Positions 33,373 to 45,790 of a stretch of DNA of 64,000 nt are shown piece by piece. Made by a program: the position numbers and the translations under genes. The DNA is taken from contig QRFJ01001019.1 in assembly GCA_006176705.1 (NCBI GenBank), forward strand, positions 270,978-334,977. Direction: 5' to 3'. The notes beneath the pieces are model-generated. The model searched no databases. It saw only the letters and a list, made by a program, of their open reading frames with translations, and had not been told where the DNA came from. Source of the DNA: Cocos nucifera. Its lineage: Eukaryota > Streptophyta > Magnoliopsida > Arecales > Arecaceae. Position 1 is the stretch's first letter. Every line of letters starts with the position of its first letter.

Positions 33373-34738
33373 TGTTGATCCAAAGATTGATTTTGATGAT
33401 GACAATGAATTTTGAGTATAAGTTATAAAATCTAACTATATTTATGAAGATGTACAGTTTTAAATTCTAAGTGCTCATAATTTTTTAAGTATTTTTTGAT
33501 ATTTTAATAAGGATAAAATTAAGTTAAGAAGGCAAGTCTAGCCTATAAATCAAATTGGAGAAGAAAGGATCACAAACAGTCTTTAACATACATGGCATGC
33601 AAACTAGACCGATCTAGTCTGAGACTGAGCCGATTTAGTCTTAGTAAAAGTAAAAGACAGAAAGCACAGAAAGTAAAATTTTCAAGACTCAGAAGACTGA
33701 GTCGACCCAGCTATAAACTAAGCCGACCTAGTGGGACTGAGCCGACCCAATCAAAGATTGAGCCGATCCAGTAACTATAACGGCTAGTTTTCAAATCTAC
33801 AGCTTTTTCATCCCATAAGCTTTTTAATGGTTATTTTCTTATCTCCAACAACTAGATCTCTTTCTGAAGACCCCCCAGATGTCAAAAAATGGTGGATAGC
33901 CTCAAGAATATATATGGAAACCCTTGGAGCATTATGGACATATTTTTTAGAGCATATTGAGTATTCTTCAAGAAAGCTAAGGAGTGAGCTGAAAAGAGAA
34001 GAGGAGTTATTTTTCAAAGTGATCTTTTATCCTTCCACTATAAATCATCCTCAAGCAAGTGAGAGCAAGAGTGAAGAAAATCAAGAAGCCTTATAATCTC
34101 TCAATCATTTAAGGAGAAGAAATCAAGCCTACAAGCAAAACAACTTAGATTTTCTTCTCTTGTGCTTCAAAAGAGTTTGTTTTAATTATATTTCTATATT
34201 TTATTTTAAGTTTCTTGGGGTAAGAAACTTGGATTGGTCCAAGCCTTGAATTGGATGATTATATTGGTTTGATTGATGAGCTAAAGTTAAAACCAATCGA
34301 GGTTGATTGTTAGCCTGTAGAAAAATAATCACTTATGAGATTTTGATTGGTAATCTGGGAAAACCAATTGGATTGATTATGAGCCTAGAAAATAATCTTG
34401 TACGATTTTAGTTGGTGAGCTAGAAAAAATTAACTAGGTTTGATTGTAAGTCTGAAAAATAATTAGACTGTAATTCTAGTTATGAATTATAATTGAATTC
34501 CCAAGGAATATACTTGGAGAGTGGATGTAGGTACTGAGTTTGGCACCAAACCACTATAAAATAATTGTGTTTGTGATTATGTACTTTTATTTTATTACTT
34601 TTATTCACTGCACATTATATAAGATATTTTATTTGATACTTATTTAGTTTAATCTGCTCATATCTCAAGCTTAAAAATTTAAAATATCCAATTCATCCCT
34701 TCTCTTGGATAGCCATACATGGGCAATAGCAGTGATCC
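33373..34738 (+). repeat. 3' LTR of the SIRE-type element
   Basis: A 1366-base LTR from TGTTGATCC to GGGCAATA, followed by GCAGT. CTATAAAT at 34038-34045 is a likely TATA box, conserved at about 17300 as CTATAAGT. The 89- and 69-codon frames inside it are spurious. Confidence 0.92.
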
Positions 34739-34743
34739 TCGAG

Positions 34744-35379
34744 GGGCATCTAGGAGTCCTTCTTCTAAGAGATAGCACTCCAAAAATATTGTATCCTTTT
34801 CTGACGATGATGCTCAGGAGGTTCAACACCCTATAATGATGTTGTTATCATTTCCATGGTAATAGCAAATTATGATGTAAAAAAAATTTTGGTAGATAAT
34901 GAAAGCTCAACAAACATGTTATTCTACAATGCTCTCTCAAAAATGAATGCTCTAAATAAACTTAGATAAGTTGGTGGCCTATTGATCGGATTCTCAGGCA
35001 ACTTGATAGCGATTGAAGGAGAAATCATGCTATCAGTCACTATGAAAAGAGAACCCTATCTGTCAACTATGCAACTCATATTTCTGGTCATTGAGATACC
35101 ATCTATATATAATGTCATTCTTGGCCGACCTGGGGTCAATGCACTTAAGGCAGTAGTTTCAACTTATCACCTGCTGGTCTAATTTTCAACCAAATTTGGC
35201 ATTGGAGAAATATACGGAGATCAAATGATGGACGGACAATATTTTTTGATAGCTTTAAAAATAAAGAAGCCCGTCAAAAACCCACCAATCAAAATTCCCA
35301 ACCAGGAGCTTGAGAATGAGAATGGAAAAGGATGAGGTGAATTAGCTAAGCCACTCATCACCATTCCACTGGGAGAGGA
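34744..35379 (+). pseudogene. Tat-1 gag end and aspartic protease
   Basis: Sequence directly after the SIRE insertion continues the gag-to-protease linker. The protease has KKILVDNESSTNMLF near 34880-34925, where the catalytic aspartate is kept in D-N-E-S-S but the glycine is lost. Further on are LIGFSGN, VILGRPGVNALKAVVSTYHL near 35110-35180 and GEIYGDQ near 35210. This pattern is that of Tat proteases. An open stretch at 34982-35182 covers most of it. A linker to reverse transcriptase follows. Confidence 0.85.
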
Positions 35380-36790
35380 TCCAGAGAAAATCATTCAGAT
35401 TGGAGCTCGGCTGAATACCGGCCTCAAGAAAAAATTAGTATCCTTTCTCCAATAAAATGCCAATGTGTTCGCATGGTCAACTTCAAATATGCTTGAAATT
35501 CTTACCGACATCATTATGCATAAGCTGAATATCGACTCCAAACACCGACCAGTGAAACAAAAGAAAAGAAGCTTTACTCCGAAAAGGCAAAAGATAATAG
35601 ATAAAAAAGTTGATAAACTTTTGAAGGTAGGATTCATTAGGAAAGTACAATATCCAAACTAGATAGCTAATGTCGTGATGGTCAAAAAGGCAAGTAGAAA
35701 ATGGAGGATCTATATCAATTTTACCAATCTCAATAAAGCTTAACCCAAGGATAGCTTTTCTTTACCAAAAATTAACCAATTGGTCGATGCAACCTCCAAG
35801 CATGAATTATTAAGCTTCATGGACACCTTCTTTAGCTACAATCAGATTAGAATGGCCCTTGAAGATGAAGAAAATATAGCTTTTATCACTGACAAAGATT
35901 TATAATGTTATAAAATGATGTCTTTTGATTTGAAAAATGCAGGTGCCATCTATCAACGTCTAGTCAATAAAGTCTTCAAGCACTAAATTGATCACAATAT
36001 GAAAGTATATGTTGATGACATGCTGGTCAAGAGCACAGAAGAAGATCGACATATTATCGACCTGGAAGAAGCATTCAGGGAGCTCCATAAATACTAGATA
36101 AAGCTTAACCCCAACAAATACACTTTCAGAGTAACGGCTAAAAATTTTTTTGATTTTCTTATAATCTAGAGAGGGATAGAGGCCAACCCCGAGAAAATTC
36201 AAGCGCTATTTGAAATGAAGCCTCTAAGCTCTCTGAAAGAAGTGCAATGGCTTATCGGATGAGTAGCATCACTCAATAGGTTCATATTCAGGTTAGTTGA
36301 AAAGTGCCTTCAATTCTTTAAAATCTTAAAGCAAATCAAAGACTTCAAGTGGTCAGAGAAATATCAATTTGCCTTTGATAAATTGAAGGCATACCTTAGC
36401 TCAGTCCCGTTACTGTCGAAACCAGTCGAAGGTGAGGATTTATTCTTATATTAATTTATCTCACATAATGTTGTTGCTTGATTCTAGTCTGAGATGATGT
36501 AGGATATAGAGATCAATCTACTACACCAGCAAATTATTGCAAGATGTGGAAACTCAGTATTCCAAAATCGAGAAAATGATTTATTCCCTAGTCACAATAG
36601 CTAAATGGCTTTAACCATATTTTCAAGTCCATTCCATTACCGTCTTGATGGATCAACCACTGAGATTGGTCCTTCAACACCCTGATATGTCTGGCCGACT
36701 AGCCAAGTGAGCTATTGAACTTAGTGAATTTGATATTTGTTATCAGCCCAAATCTTTCATGAAAGCTTAAGTATTGACCGACTTCATGGT
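35380..36790 (+). pseudogene. Tat-1 reverse transcriptase
   Basis: Starts around FAWS (35467) and continues with VDKLLKVGFIRKVQYPN, then WRIYINFTNLNKA where active copies have a D in the F-T-D-L-N position region. The catalytic YVDD is intact at 36008-36019, followed by MLVKS. Connection-domain sequence (LKQIKDFKW and KLKAYLSS) runs to about 36430. At least eight stops interrupt it, several being TAG or TAA in place of tryptophan or glutamine codons. Confidence 0.88.
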
Positions 36791-37210
36791 AGAGTATTCT
36801 ATACCTGAAGAAGCATTGATCCCAAAAATCCTAGGATAAATTATTGGAGAATCTTATTAGCTTCTACATGTGGACAAAGCCTCTAATGCTTAAGAAAGTG
36901 GAGCTGGCCTAATCTTAGCTAGTCTGAAAGGAGCTATCACTGAAGATGCACTGAGATTCAATTTCAAGGCTTCTAACAATGGCATTGAATATGAAACCTT
37001 TATTGTAGGACTTAGAATGGCCAAAGAGCTCAACATCAAAAAGCTCAAAGTCTTCACCGACTCCCAACTTGTTGTCGGATAGATACGAGGTTAATTTGAA
37101 GTAAAAAATTTTATTATATTTCAATATTTGCATAACGTAAAAAAATTATCAAAAAATTTTGACGATCTTAAAATTATCCAAATACCAAGATTAGAAAATG
37201 CCTGAGCTGA
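36791..37210 (+). pseudogene. Tat-1 RNase H
   Basis: LHVDKASNA near 36867, NNGIEYETFIVGLRMAKEL near 36970-37035 and VFTDSQLVVG near 37050-37080 give the three acidic active-site positions. The first glycine after the aspartate is changed to lysine. The minus-strand frame at 36915-37133 is a shadow of it. Confidence 0.88.
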
Positions 37211-38311
37211 TGCACTATTGCACTTAGCCACATCGGGATTTTTCAATCTTAATGAGAAAATATTCATCAAAGTCCTTGAAAAGCCCATCATAGAAGTCCT
37301 AATGGTTGCTCAAGTGAATTATGAGTCAAGTTGGATAAATCCTTTAATGGACTACTTAGATAGGAAAATATTGCCCAATAATTCTACTAACACAAAATAA
37401 ATCAAGAAACAAGCTCCATGGTATGCCATTCTAGATGGAAGACTATACAAAAGATCATTCTCTTTCCTACTGCTTCGATGTCTAAGGTCTTCAGAGGTCG
37501 ATTATGCTCTTTGAGAAATTCATGAAGAAATTTATGATAAGCACTTGGGAGGTAGGTTCCTGGCGTATAATGTAATTCGATAAGATTATTATTGGCCAAC
37601 TATTCAGAAGGATGCTGTTGATCTCGTTAATAAGTATGATTAATACTAAATGTATGCAAATATTCAACACCAACTAGCTACCGAACTCATATCGATCATA
37701 GCTCCTTGGCTTTTTGCCATCTAGGGGATGGATATCCTAGGACCATTTTCTATGGCAATGAGATAAAAAAAAATTTCTAGTGGTGGCTATTAATTACTTC
37801 ACAAAATAGATGGAGGCAGAACTGCTGGCACAAATCATTGAGAAAAAGATACGAGACTTCATCTGAAAGTTAATTATTTATCATTTCAGTCTCCCTCGAG
37901 TGATTATTACTGATAACGAAAAGTAATTTAATAATGTAAAATTTTAAAAATTCTATTCTAAGCAGCACATCAACCACAGGTTAATCTCAGTAGGGCACCC
38001 ATAATCAAATGGAGAAGCTGAAATTATAAATCGAATAATTTTTCAAGGATTGAAAGCTAGGCTCGCTGATGCTAAAGATCTCTGGTTAGATGAACTATAT
38101 AATATTCTTTGGGTATACAGAACTGCTCCTAGACAATCAACTAGAGAAATGCCTTTCAAGCTCACATTTGGAGTAGAGGTAGTGATACCTTTGAAAATTG
38201 GCCTTCTAACATCGAGATTGAAAAATTTTCATGAGAAAAGCAACTCAAATCGGTTGAGAATTGATCTCAACCTATTAGAAGAGATAGGAGAAAAGGCTTA
38301 AATTCGTATGG
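37211..38311 (+). pseudogene. Tat-1 integrase, main part, interrupted by the Athila-like element
   Basis: The zinc-binding region near 37500-37640 has H-L-G-G-R and K-Y-D...Y, with cysteines replaced by tyrosine. GMDILGP near 37725 begins the catalytic core. An open frame at 38050-38301 reads KARLADAKDLWLDEL, ILWVYRTAPRQSTREMPF and VVIPLKIGL, the well-kept end of the core. The sequence stops at IRM, at the TATGG target site, where the Athila-like element is inserted, and resumes at 55415. Confidence 0.87.
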
Positions 38312-39780
38312 TGATCGCTATCATAGGCGGTCAAAAATAAAATCTAACTCACTACTATATAAATAAGATGAGTCGGGATCGTATTCTCAGAGATCGTGTT
38401 AATTATATTTAAAATAAATTAAAAAATAAAATTAAAATTAATTAAAAAAATTACTTAAATTAATTAAGAAAGTAAGTAAATAGCTAATTAATTAAAAGTG
38501 GAGTTGCAAATATGGAGATGGATTATCAGGATCTTAACTGCTCTTTTATTTTGACAGTCGGTATCCTTTTTAATATACTTTAATTGATATCTCATCAATA
38601 AATATATAATCTATTTTAGAGAGTACAGCCTCATCTTTAAATCACAGTCCATTCCTTAAAGTTATAGATTAGTTTAAATTAAATTAGATATAATAAAAAA
38701 ATTAATCAAATATAATTTATTTCAAGAGCACGAACCGTATCTGTACATCATAGCTCATCTTAAGAATCATAAACTATTCTAGATCAATCTTATAAAGATA
38801 TAAAAATTTTATAAATAAAATAATTTTTATTATAAATTAAAAAAAAATATAAAAAATAAAAATAAAAAATATTATTAAAATAAAATTATAATATCTTTTG
38901 AGAATAAAATAATCAGTGGATCATCGGAAAGCTTCTCATTGAAATTTTTATTCTTGAGCTTGAAAATTTTTTTTAATAGTTTGGAGTAGGAATCAAGGGT
39001 AAGATGAAAAGATTTTGTAAAGAAATATGTTGAAATTTTTAATTTAAAAATTAAAAAAAAAATTTAAGAAAAAAAAAAAAAAAAGAAAGATCGGCTATTT
39101 ATGTTTGGAGAGAGAGAGAGAAGACTTGAGAGGCTGCGGGGGCCGCTGATTCCGTTTTGGCGTGAGTTATTTATAACATGGAGGGAGAGTTTGTGATGGC
39201 TTTCGAGAGAGACTCTATGCAGGAACAGGAGAACGTGAAGAATTTATCGTGTTATGAAGAGATGGGAGGAATTTGGCCGGAAGCGGAGAGCTTTGGGGTC
39301 ACGTGGAAGTTTTTTACGGCACCTGGTGTTTTGTTGAGTTGGAAGAGGCTTTTCTTTTGAAAAGATGGACCACGGTTTTAAACGGAGGGATGGCTGGGAA
39401 AGAAAACTTGGGTAGAGTTTGGCCTTGGGAATCTAAGAGAGGAATGGTGGGGTCCGCTATAGAATAAAGAGCGTAGGTTAGCGTGAAGGAATGGAGGAAT
39501 AGTCTGGAGAATTTTTTGGAACCATATGAAATTAAGATGGGTCTCATAAGAATTAATTATGGAGTAAGAAGTTGGGCGCTTGGGTTGCATTAATTAGAGG
39601 AGGAAGGGAGTTGATTGGACTTGAGAATTGTGGTATGAAAGTAAGAAAGTTTGATGAAACTCAGGATCTGAGCTGAATGAAAAACCATTCGGATCATTAA
39701 TTTTTACTGAAGCCGCACGCATTCCCTTTTTTATTTATTTCTTACCGTATAGATCTATTTGATCTTATTCCATGCTTTTT

Positions 39781-39811
<31 letters not shown>

Positions 39812-39976
39812 CTTTTTTTTTTTCAGATGTATGCAGCTAATTTCAGCATCTAATATCATTTTTTTTGCACATCCATATTTTATAATTAAATTTAATTTAT
39901 TAATTATTTATAAAATAAATTAAAAATAATTAAATAAAATAATATATTTTTAATGATTTAATTTAAGTATTTATCA
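38312..39976 (-). repeat. 3' LTR of the Athila-like element
   Basis: A 1665-base LTR, AT-rich at both ends with a GC-richer middle (39110-39600). It holds an A-run (39050-39085) and a (T11-13 C)n tract at 39777-39824. It matches 53695-55409 with small indels. Four overlapping open frames at 39178-39590 are not supported as genes. Confidence 0.92.
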
Positions 39977-41242
39977 TATTTTTTAATTTAAATTTTGCTC
40001 GTTCTTGAATAAAGTAGATGAATTAGCAATATATATTAACTCAGTCTTGAGTTAAAAGTTAGGTTAGATATTTCTAAAGATAGCTGATATCCGGTTAGAC
40101 CATTAAAATGGTATATCATCGGATTATTAATTCGATCAAATTAGTGGTTGAGTATTAGCTATAGTAATTTTTAAAGATCTTCTTTCACCAACTTCCTACT
40201 TTACTCTTTAAATCCTCTAATTTAATATAAGAAGGACTTATTATTTTTTTACAATCTAATCCCCTTATTATCCATTTTTTTATTGATTTCTTGTATTTCT
40301 ATCTTTTGACGTGAACCATAATGCTTATTTGGACGAATAGACCTGGTTACTCAGTAAGACAATGCTAAACCTCTTTTTTTTATACATTGTCTATTTTTTT
40401 ACGCGAACCACAATACTTACTTAGGCGAAGAAGCTTGGTTACTCAGTAAAAGATTAATATATTTTTATAAATAAAAATAGATTTTAAGAAAAAATTTTAT
40501 ATATTTTGATATTTTCATCCAATTATCATAAAGTAGATTCTTTATTAAGATCAATAAGAAGAGGATTCTAGAATCACTTTTAAAATTTAGTCTGGTCTAA
40601 ACTCTACCATTCATTGGATTTTTTAATAATTTACTCCTCAATATCTTTAAAATTATTTAGACCGTTAATCACTCATTAATTAGGGTATCTAATTAACTCT
40701 TGATCAAAATAAATTTTGGGTATAAAGCTAATTATTTTAAATCATACTTAAGGATTCACAAATTTTAAAGTTAGTTATCCCCCCAACTTAATTTTCATTA
40801 TCCTCAATAGAAGAAGAGAAAATAATAAAAATATTTATTAAGAAGGAGTATCACTTGGTTTGTTGTTTGTTTGTCTTTCATTATACTCTATTAGATTCAT
40901 ACATAATGTTTTGATGACGTGCTCCTCCCAACTTGGGCTAATTATCTTTATTAGTTCTTTACAAAAATAAAAACTTAAAATTTGAAAGAAAGAAAGAAAT
41001 AAGATAAAGGGTTGCCTCCCAATAAGCGCTAAGTTTAAGGTCTTCAACCAGACCAAGCGATTCTGTCTTTCCTATATTAAAAATTGGATTGATAAATTCT
41101 AATAATTTTGAATTGTCAATCTCAGGAAGATAACCTGTGATCCCATTATTTATAAATTTCAGTATTTTTCTACCAATCTTCAGAAAGTAACTCATGATCC
41201 CATTCTTAGTTAGTTTTATTTTTAGAAAATGATTTATGAACC
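39977..41242 (-). other. 3' interior of the Athila-like element with a conserved post-pol motif
   Basis: Mostly AT-rich non-coding sequence. On the minus strand near 41010-41055 it reads CTTAGCGCTTATTGGGAGG followed by CAACCC (peptide LALIGRQPF). This motif commonly lies just after pol in Athila and related plant gypsy elements. It marks the former end of pol even though pol itself is gone. The element A insertion bounds it at 41242. Confidence 0.65.
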
Positions 41243-42060
41243 TGTTGACGCAAAATCTGATCATCATCGGAATCTGCTGGAGTGAAGGCCGATGAGGTCG
41301 CCATCAGAGATCTACAAAATAAAGTCCCGTCCGGAGCCGATGGGGGCGTGGCTCCGGCAGGATCCTCCGACGATCAAGTCAGCTCTGGCCAACAGGAATG
41401 GAGTGCTCGGAAATGAGTTCCAAAGCTTGGAGAAGAAGAGGAGAGCTTAGAGATTAGAGATTCGAGAGATTAGCATATCTAGAGGGTTCTTTTTATAGGC
41501 GGAGCTTGATGGTGACAGCTGCAGCTATCTGATGGTGGGCCGCTCGAGGCTGCACCGGATTTGATGTGGAGAAGATGGTGTTGTCAGATCGAAAGCGACA
41601 GCCATACTGTCCGACAGTGGTAGACTACTCGAGGTCTGGCGGAGCCGCAGTAGCGTTGCCTGTGGCAGACTGACGGTGACTGTTCGTCCAGCTTTAATAG
41701 TCATGGCTCCTAGAAAGCAAGCATTGATCGATGGACTCCAGCATATATCGATTCCAGGAGAGTTTGGCCAAGGGGAAGCTCGAAAGAAGTTCGGCTGCTG
41801 GGAGTCCGAAGGAGTTCGGTCGGCTGGAGGGACGGCCGCTTGAGGAGTTCGGCCGAGGGACGACTGTCGAAGAGTTCGACCGCTGGGAGTCCAAAGGAGC
41901 TCGACCGTTGGAGAGTTCGGCTAAGACCCGACCGCTGAGCAGTTCGGTCGGCCCTAAGAGTTTGGCTAAGATCCGTCCGCTGAAGCTCTTCCATGGCTAC
42001 TGGTTGCATTAGACTGAGCATTGAACTAGACTTCGGTAGGAGCGGGCTTTATCCCCAACA
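41243..42060 (-). repeat. 3' LTR of element A
   Basis: Plus-strand ends TGTTGACGC and ATCCCCAACA. It matches the 5' LTR with roughly one difference in ten bases in the stretches compared by eye. GC-rich, with repeated GAGTTCGGCCG-like blocks at 41760-41960 that keep several frames open without being genes. Confidence 0.93.
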
Positions 42061-42760
42061 GTAGCCCCTCCACTCTCGAGTTCGAAACTCGAAGGGAGTG
42101 CAGAAAAAGCGACTATCGAAGTCTTCTTCTGGGCTTCGTGCTGGTTCAGATCGAAGCTTGAGGGAGATCTTATCTCCAGCTAAAGTTGATGTTGAAGTTG
42201 AGGCCCAGGAGAGATTCCATCTCCAACCGAGGTTGAGGTAGGCTTCGTCCACTGCGATCGAGGTCGGAGGTTGAGCTCCTCAGGGCGATATTGTCTTCAG
42301 CAGTCAAGGTTAATATGGACGCTTGGGAGAGATCTGATCTCAGGATAAGATTGTCTCCGATTTTATCTCTAGCCAAGATTGTCTCGACCGCTCGAGAGAG
42401 ATCTTATCTCTAGTCGAGATTGAAGTTGAAGCTCTTCAGCCAAGGTTGACACTGTCGCTCGGGAGAGATCCTATCTCTAGCTGAGGTCGAAGTTGAAGCT
42501 CTCCAGCCGAGGTTGATACAGTCGCTCGGGAGAGATCTTATCTCTAGCCATGGTCGAAGTTGAAGCTCTCCAGCCGAGATTGACACGGTCGCTTGGGAGA
42601 GATCTTATCTCTGACCGAGGTTGAAGTTGAAGCTCTCCAGCCGAGGTTGGCCCGATCATTCGGGGGAGATCTTATCTGGTTGAGGTTGAAGTTGAAGCTC
42701 TCCAGCCAAGGTTGGCTCGGTCGCTCGGGGGAGATCTTATCTCCTTTGGCCGAGGTTGAT
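42061..42760. repeat. Element A polypurine tract and AGAGATCTTATCTC repeat array
   Basis: The minus strand reads GAGTGGAGGGGCTAC directly before the LTR (polypurine tract). From about 42380, units of about 60-70 bases combine a palindromic GGGAGAGATCTTATCTCT with GTTGAAGTTGAAGCTCTCC. Small frames at 42049-42802 come from the repeat. Confidence 0.85.
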
Positions 42761-43540
42761 GCGGGTACTCACATTAGGACGAGGTTCTCCTCCTATTCCT
42801 AATGGGCTGTGGGGGCTCATTCGGACTGTCGTCCGTCTCCCCCCATCTCGTCTAAGGTGAACGAAGCCTTCGACTTTGCTCGTATTAGGATGAGGTTCTC
42901 TTTCTATTCCTAACGGGCTATGGGGGCACATACGGATCGTCGTCTGCGCCTCTCCCCCTATCTCGTCCTTTGTGAACGAGGTTTTTGACTTTGCTAGCGT
43001 TAGAATGAGGTTCTCCTCCTATTCCTAATGGGCTGTGGGGGCACATTCAGACCGTCGTACATCTCCCCCCGTCTCGTCTAAGGTGAACGAGGCCTGTGAC
43101 TTTGCTTGCATTAGGATGAGGTTCTCCTCCTGTTCCTAATGGGCTGTGGGGGCACATACGGACCGTCGTCCGTGCCTCTCCCCCCATCTCGTCCTTTGTG
43201 AATGAGGCCTTCGACTTTGCTCACGTTAGGATGAGGATTCTTCTCCTGTTCCTAATGGGCTGTGGGGGCACATTCGGACCATCGTCTATCTCCCTCCATC
43301 TCGTCTAAGGTGAACGAGGCCTTCGACTTTGCTCGCATTAGGATGAGGTTCTCCTCCTGTTCTTAATGGACTATGGGGGCACATACGGACCGTCGTCCGT
43401 GCCTCTCCCTCCATCTCGTCCTTTGTGAATGAGGCCTTCGCTCAAGAGAGATCTTATCTTTGGCCGAGGTTGAAGGTCTTTGACCTGCTCGTGTTAGGAC
43501 GAAGTTCTCCTCCTGTTCCTAACACGGCAACTATCGATTG
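42761..43540. repeat. Element A array of TTAGGATGAGG units, about 110 bases each
   Basis: Six units near 42776, 42885, 42998, 43110, 43226 and 43340, plus a last one at 43485. Two alternating versions (a 'tctaaggtgaacgagg' and a 'tcctttgtgaacgagg' ending) make a dimeric period of about 225 bases. The core TTAGGATGAGGTTCTCCTCC is shared with the Tat-2 array. Confidence 0.88.
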
Positions 43541-43844
43541 CTTCTTTTCTGTTATCACATAGTTTTTGCACCCAGAGACAATATTATTTGTTGGGGGAGA
43601 ATTTTATCGAGGGGAAGTTATTCGCAGCACATTCCCATTTTAGGGTCGTAGGGGCGTTGCTCGTCCAGGTTCTCTCTAACAGTAAGTTCCAAGCCGGATG
43701 ACCTCCTCTATCTCATGCTGGCCTTCTCAATTTGGAGCAAGCTTTTGGCTTTGTCATTGGAAGATGATGAATCACCGATGTACCAAGCTCCTCCTCGAAG
43801 TAACATTGATGATGTCGTGAGGCGGCCGATCTTGTCATTTTTGG
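43541..43844 (-). other. Element A, sequence between gag end and the arrays
   Basis: Non-coding or highly decayed. The first part (ATCACATAGTTTTTGCACC) is shared with element B near 49880. No domain was recognised. Confidence 0.5.
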
Positions 43845-44228
43845 TTATGGTAGTGCCCTTGGCCAATCTTCTCCTACTTCAGACTGGCATCGAAAGAATT
43901 TACCCAGCCGTCCCTTTCTGACGAGCTCTTCAATTTCGTCTCGGAGCTGGATGCATTCCTCAGTATCGTGGCCATGGTCATGATGGTAGAGGTAGTACTT
44001 GCTTCGATCGCGCTTGTTTGAGGGAGACCGTAACCCTTCTGGTCTTGGCAGCTGGTTCTTAACTTTTGTGAGAATTTGGGTTCGAGGAGCGTTGAGGGGG
44101 GTGCAGTTGCGGAACCTTTCAGGAGGAGGACTTCTTTGCACCCTTCTATCGAAAATTTCTTGATGGCGAGCTCGAAAAGTTTGGGCCTTGGTTGCACTGT
44201 GGAGGTCGTAAGCACGGCCGAACTTCAT
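43845..44228 (-). pseudogene. Element A gag C-terminus with zinc knuckle
   Basis: An open minus-strand frame of 127 codons. It has a basic proline-rich linker (RSPPPERFRN), LNAPRTQILTKVKNQLPRPE, the knuckle region YYLYHHDHGHDTEEC with tyrosine for the first cysteine, then QLRDEIEELVRKGRLGKFF. It matches the end of gag in element B and Tat-2. The tyrosine replacement is shared by the Tat-1 and Tat-2 gags (FY/YY), whereas element B has C-L-Y-H. Confidence 0.85.
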
Positions 44229-45790
44229 TCCATCCCTTTATGAAACCTGTGGGAGAACTTCACGCCCCTTTGTCGGGGCTTCCTTGGAGTCATACTCGAG
44301 AGGGAGTCCTTGCTTGCCTTGGGGCGGTCATGAGCGTGGCCGAACTTCATCTTACCTCTTATGAAATCTTTGTAGGGGGCATCCTTGGTGACATACTCGA
44401 GTGGGAGTTCGGCCTCACTTGCACCAAACTTCATTCCGATGATGAGGTTTGAGCGGGGAGTTCGGCCTTGCTTGCACCGAACTTTATTTTGATGATGAGA
44501 TTTGAGGGGGGAGTTCGACCTTGCTTGCGTCGAACTTCATTCTGATGATGAGGTTTGAGGGGGGAGTTCGGCCTTGCTTGCATCAAACTTCATTTTGATG
44601 ATGAGGTTTGAGGTGGAGTTCGGCCTCACTTGCGTCGAACTTCATTCCGATGACAAGCTTTGAGGTGGAGTTCGGCCTCACTTGCGTCGAACTTCATTCC
44701 GATGACGAGCTTTGAGGTGGAGTTCGGCCTCACTTACGCCGAACTTCATTCCATGGGAGAACTTCATTCCATCCTTGCTCATGCCGAACTTCATTCTGCT
44801 TTCCCGCGAAATCCTCCATGGGAGAACTTCTTGCTTCTTTTTTCCGGACTTCCTTGACGATGAGCTCAAGGGGGAGCTCGACTTTCCTCGCGCCGAACTG
44901 GAGAACTTCCTGCTTCTTTGTCCGAACTTTCTTGATGACGAGCTCGAGGGGGAGCTCGGTCGAACTTCATTCCACGGGAGAACTTCGTTCCGCCCTCGCT
45001 CGTGCCGAACTTCATTCTGCTTTCCTGCGAAACCCTCCATGGGAGAACTTCCTACTTCTTTTGTCTAGACTTCCTTGACGACGAGCTCGAGGGGGAGCTC
45101 GATCGAACTTTGTTCCATGGGAGAACTTCATTCCGCCCTCGCTCGTGCCGAACTTCATTCCGCTTTCCCACGAAACCCTCCGTGGGAGAACTTTCTTGAC
45201 AACAAGGTCGAGGGGGAGCTTGACTTTCCTCGCACCGAACTGGAGAACTTCCTGCTTCTTTGTTCGGACTTCATTGACGATGAGCTCGAGGGGGAGCTCG
45301 GCTTTCCTCGCGCCGAACTGGAGAACTTCCTGCTTCTTTGTCTGGACTTCATTGACGATAAGCTCAAGGGGGAGCTCGACTTTTCTTACGCCGAACTTCA
45401 TTCCGCTTTCCCACGAGACCCTCCGTGGGAGAACTTCCTTGACGACAAGCTCGAGGGGGAGCTCGACTTTGCTCGTGCCGAACTTCATTTCGCTTTCCTG
45501 CTCACGCCGAACTTCATTCCGCTTTTCCACGAAATCCTCCGTGGGAGAACTTCCTTGACACTTCCTTGATGATGAGCTTGAGGGAGAGTTCGGCCTCGCT
45601 TGTGCTGCCGAACTTCATTTCGCTTTTCTGCTCGCATCGAACTTCATTCTAGTTTTTCGTGAAACCCTCCGTGGGAGAACTTCCTTGACACTTCCTTGAC
45701 GATGAGCTCGAGGGGGAGCTCAGCTTTGCTTAAGCCGAACTTTATTCCGCCCTCCTGGTGAGACCTTCTGCGGAAGAACTTCTGCTCTCC
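44229..45790 (-). repeat. Tandem array inside the gag frame of element A
   Basis: About 1.5 kb of related units lies between the gag N-terminus and the zinc knuckle. From 44440 to 44740 the unit is about 57 bases (GAACTTCATTC...GATGA.G..TTTGAGG). From 44740 to 45720 longer units combine GAACTTCATTCCGC, CCTCCGTGGGAGAACTTCC and GACGAGCTCGAGGGGGAGCT. Minus-strand frames run through it (172 codons at 45012-45530, 120 at 44678-45040), with a repeated peptide of the type QFGARKAELPLELIVNEV. Element B has a single NEVRPRSRTPS segment at this point. Confidence 0.85.

Larger units (their letters stand above)
16633..34738 (+). mobile_element. SIRE-type Copia element lacking pol, with Tat-2 inside it
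   Basis: LTRs at 16633-17991 and 33373-34738 flank an interior that, without the nested Tat-2, is only about 2.7 kb. The target duplication is GTAGT (16628-16632) and GCAGT (34739-34743), one mismatch. The LTR start TGTTGA with TTTTGATGATGACAA just inside, a TGGTATTAGAG primer site, and a purine tract CAAAAAGGAAGAGATTG are typical of the SIRE/Maximus branch. Only gag is present; no pol domain was seen between gag and the 3' LTR. It was therefore probably non-autonomous. It splits Tat-1 between zinc knuckle and protease. Confidence 0.9.

Noticed and set aside
39178..39590. Cluster of four overlapping 60-77 codon frames in a GC-richer block
   Set aside because: The block is part of the Athila-like LTR and its counterpart (about 54560-54990) does not keep the frames.
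45012..45569. 172- and 164-codon frames as a host repeat-protein gene
   Set aside because: Both strands are open because of the repeat; the region sits inside element A between gag parts.
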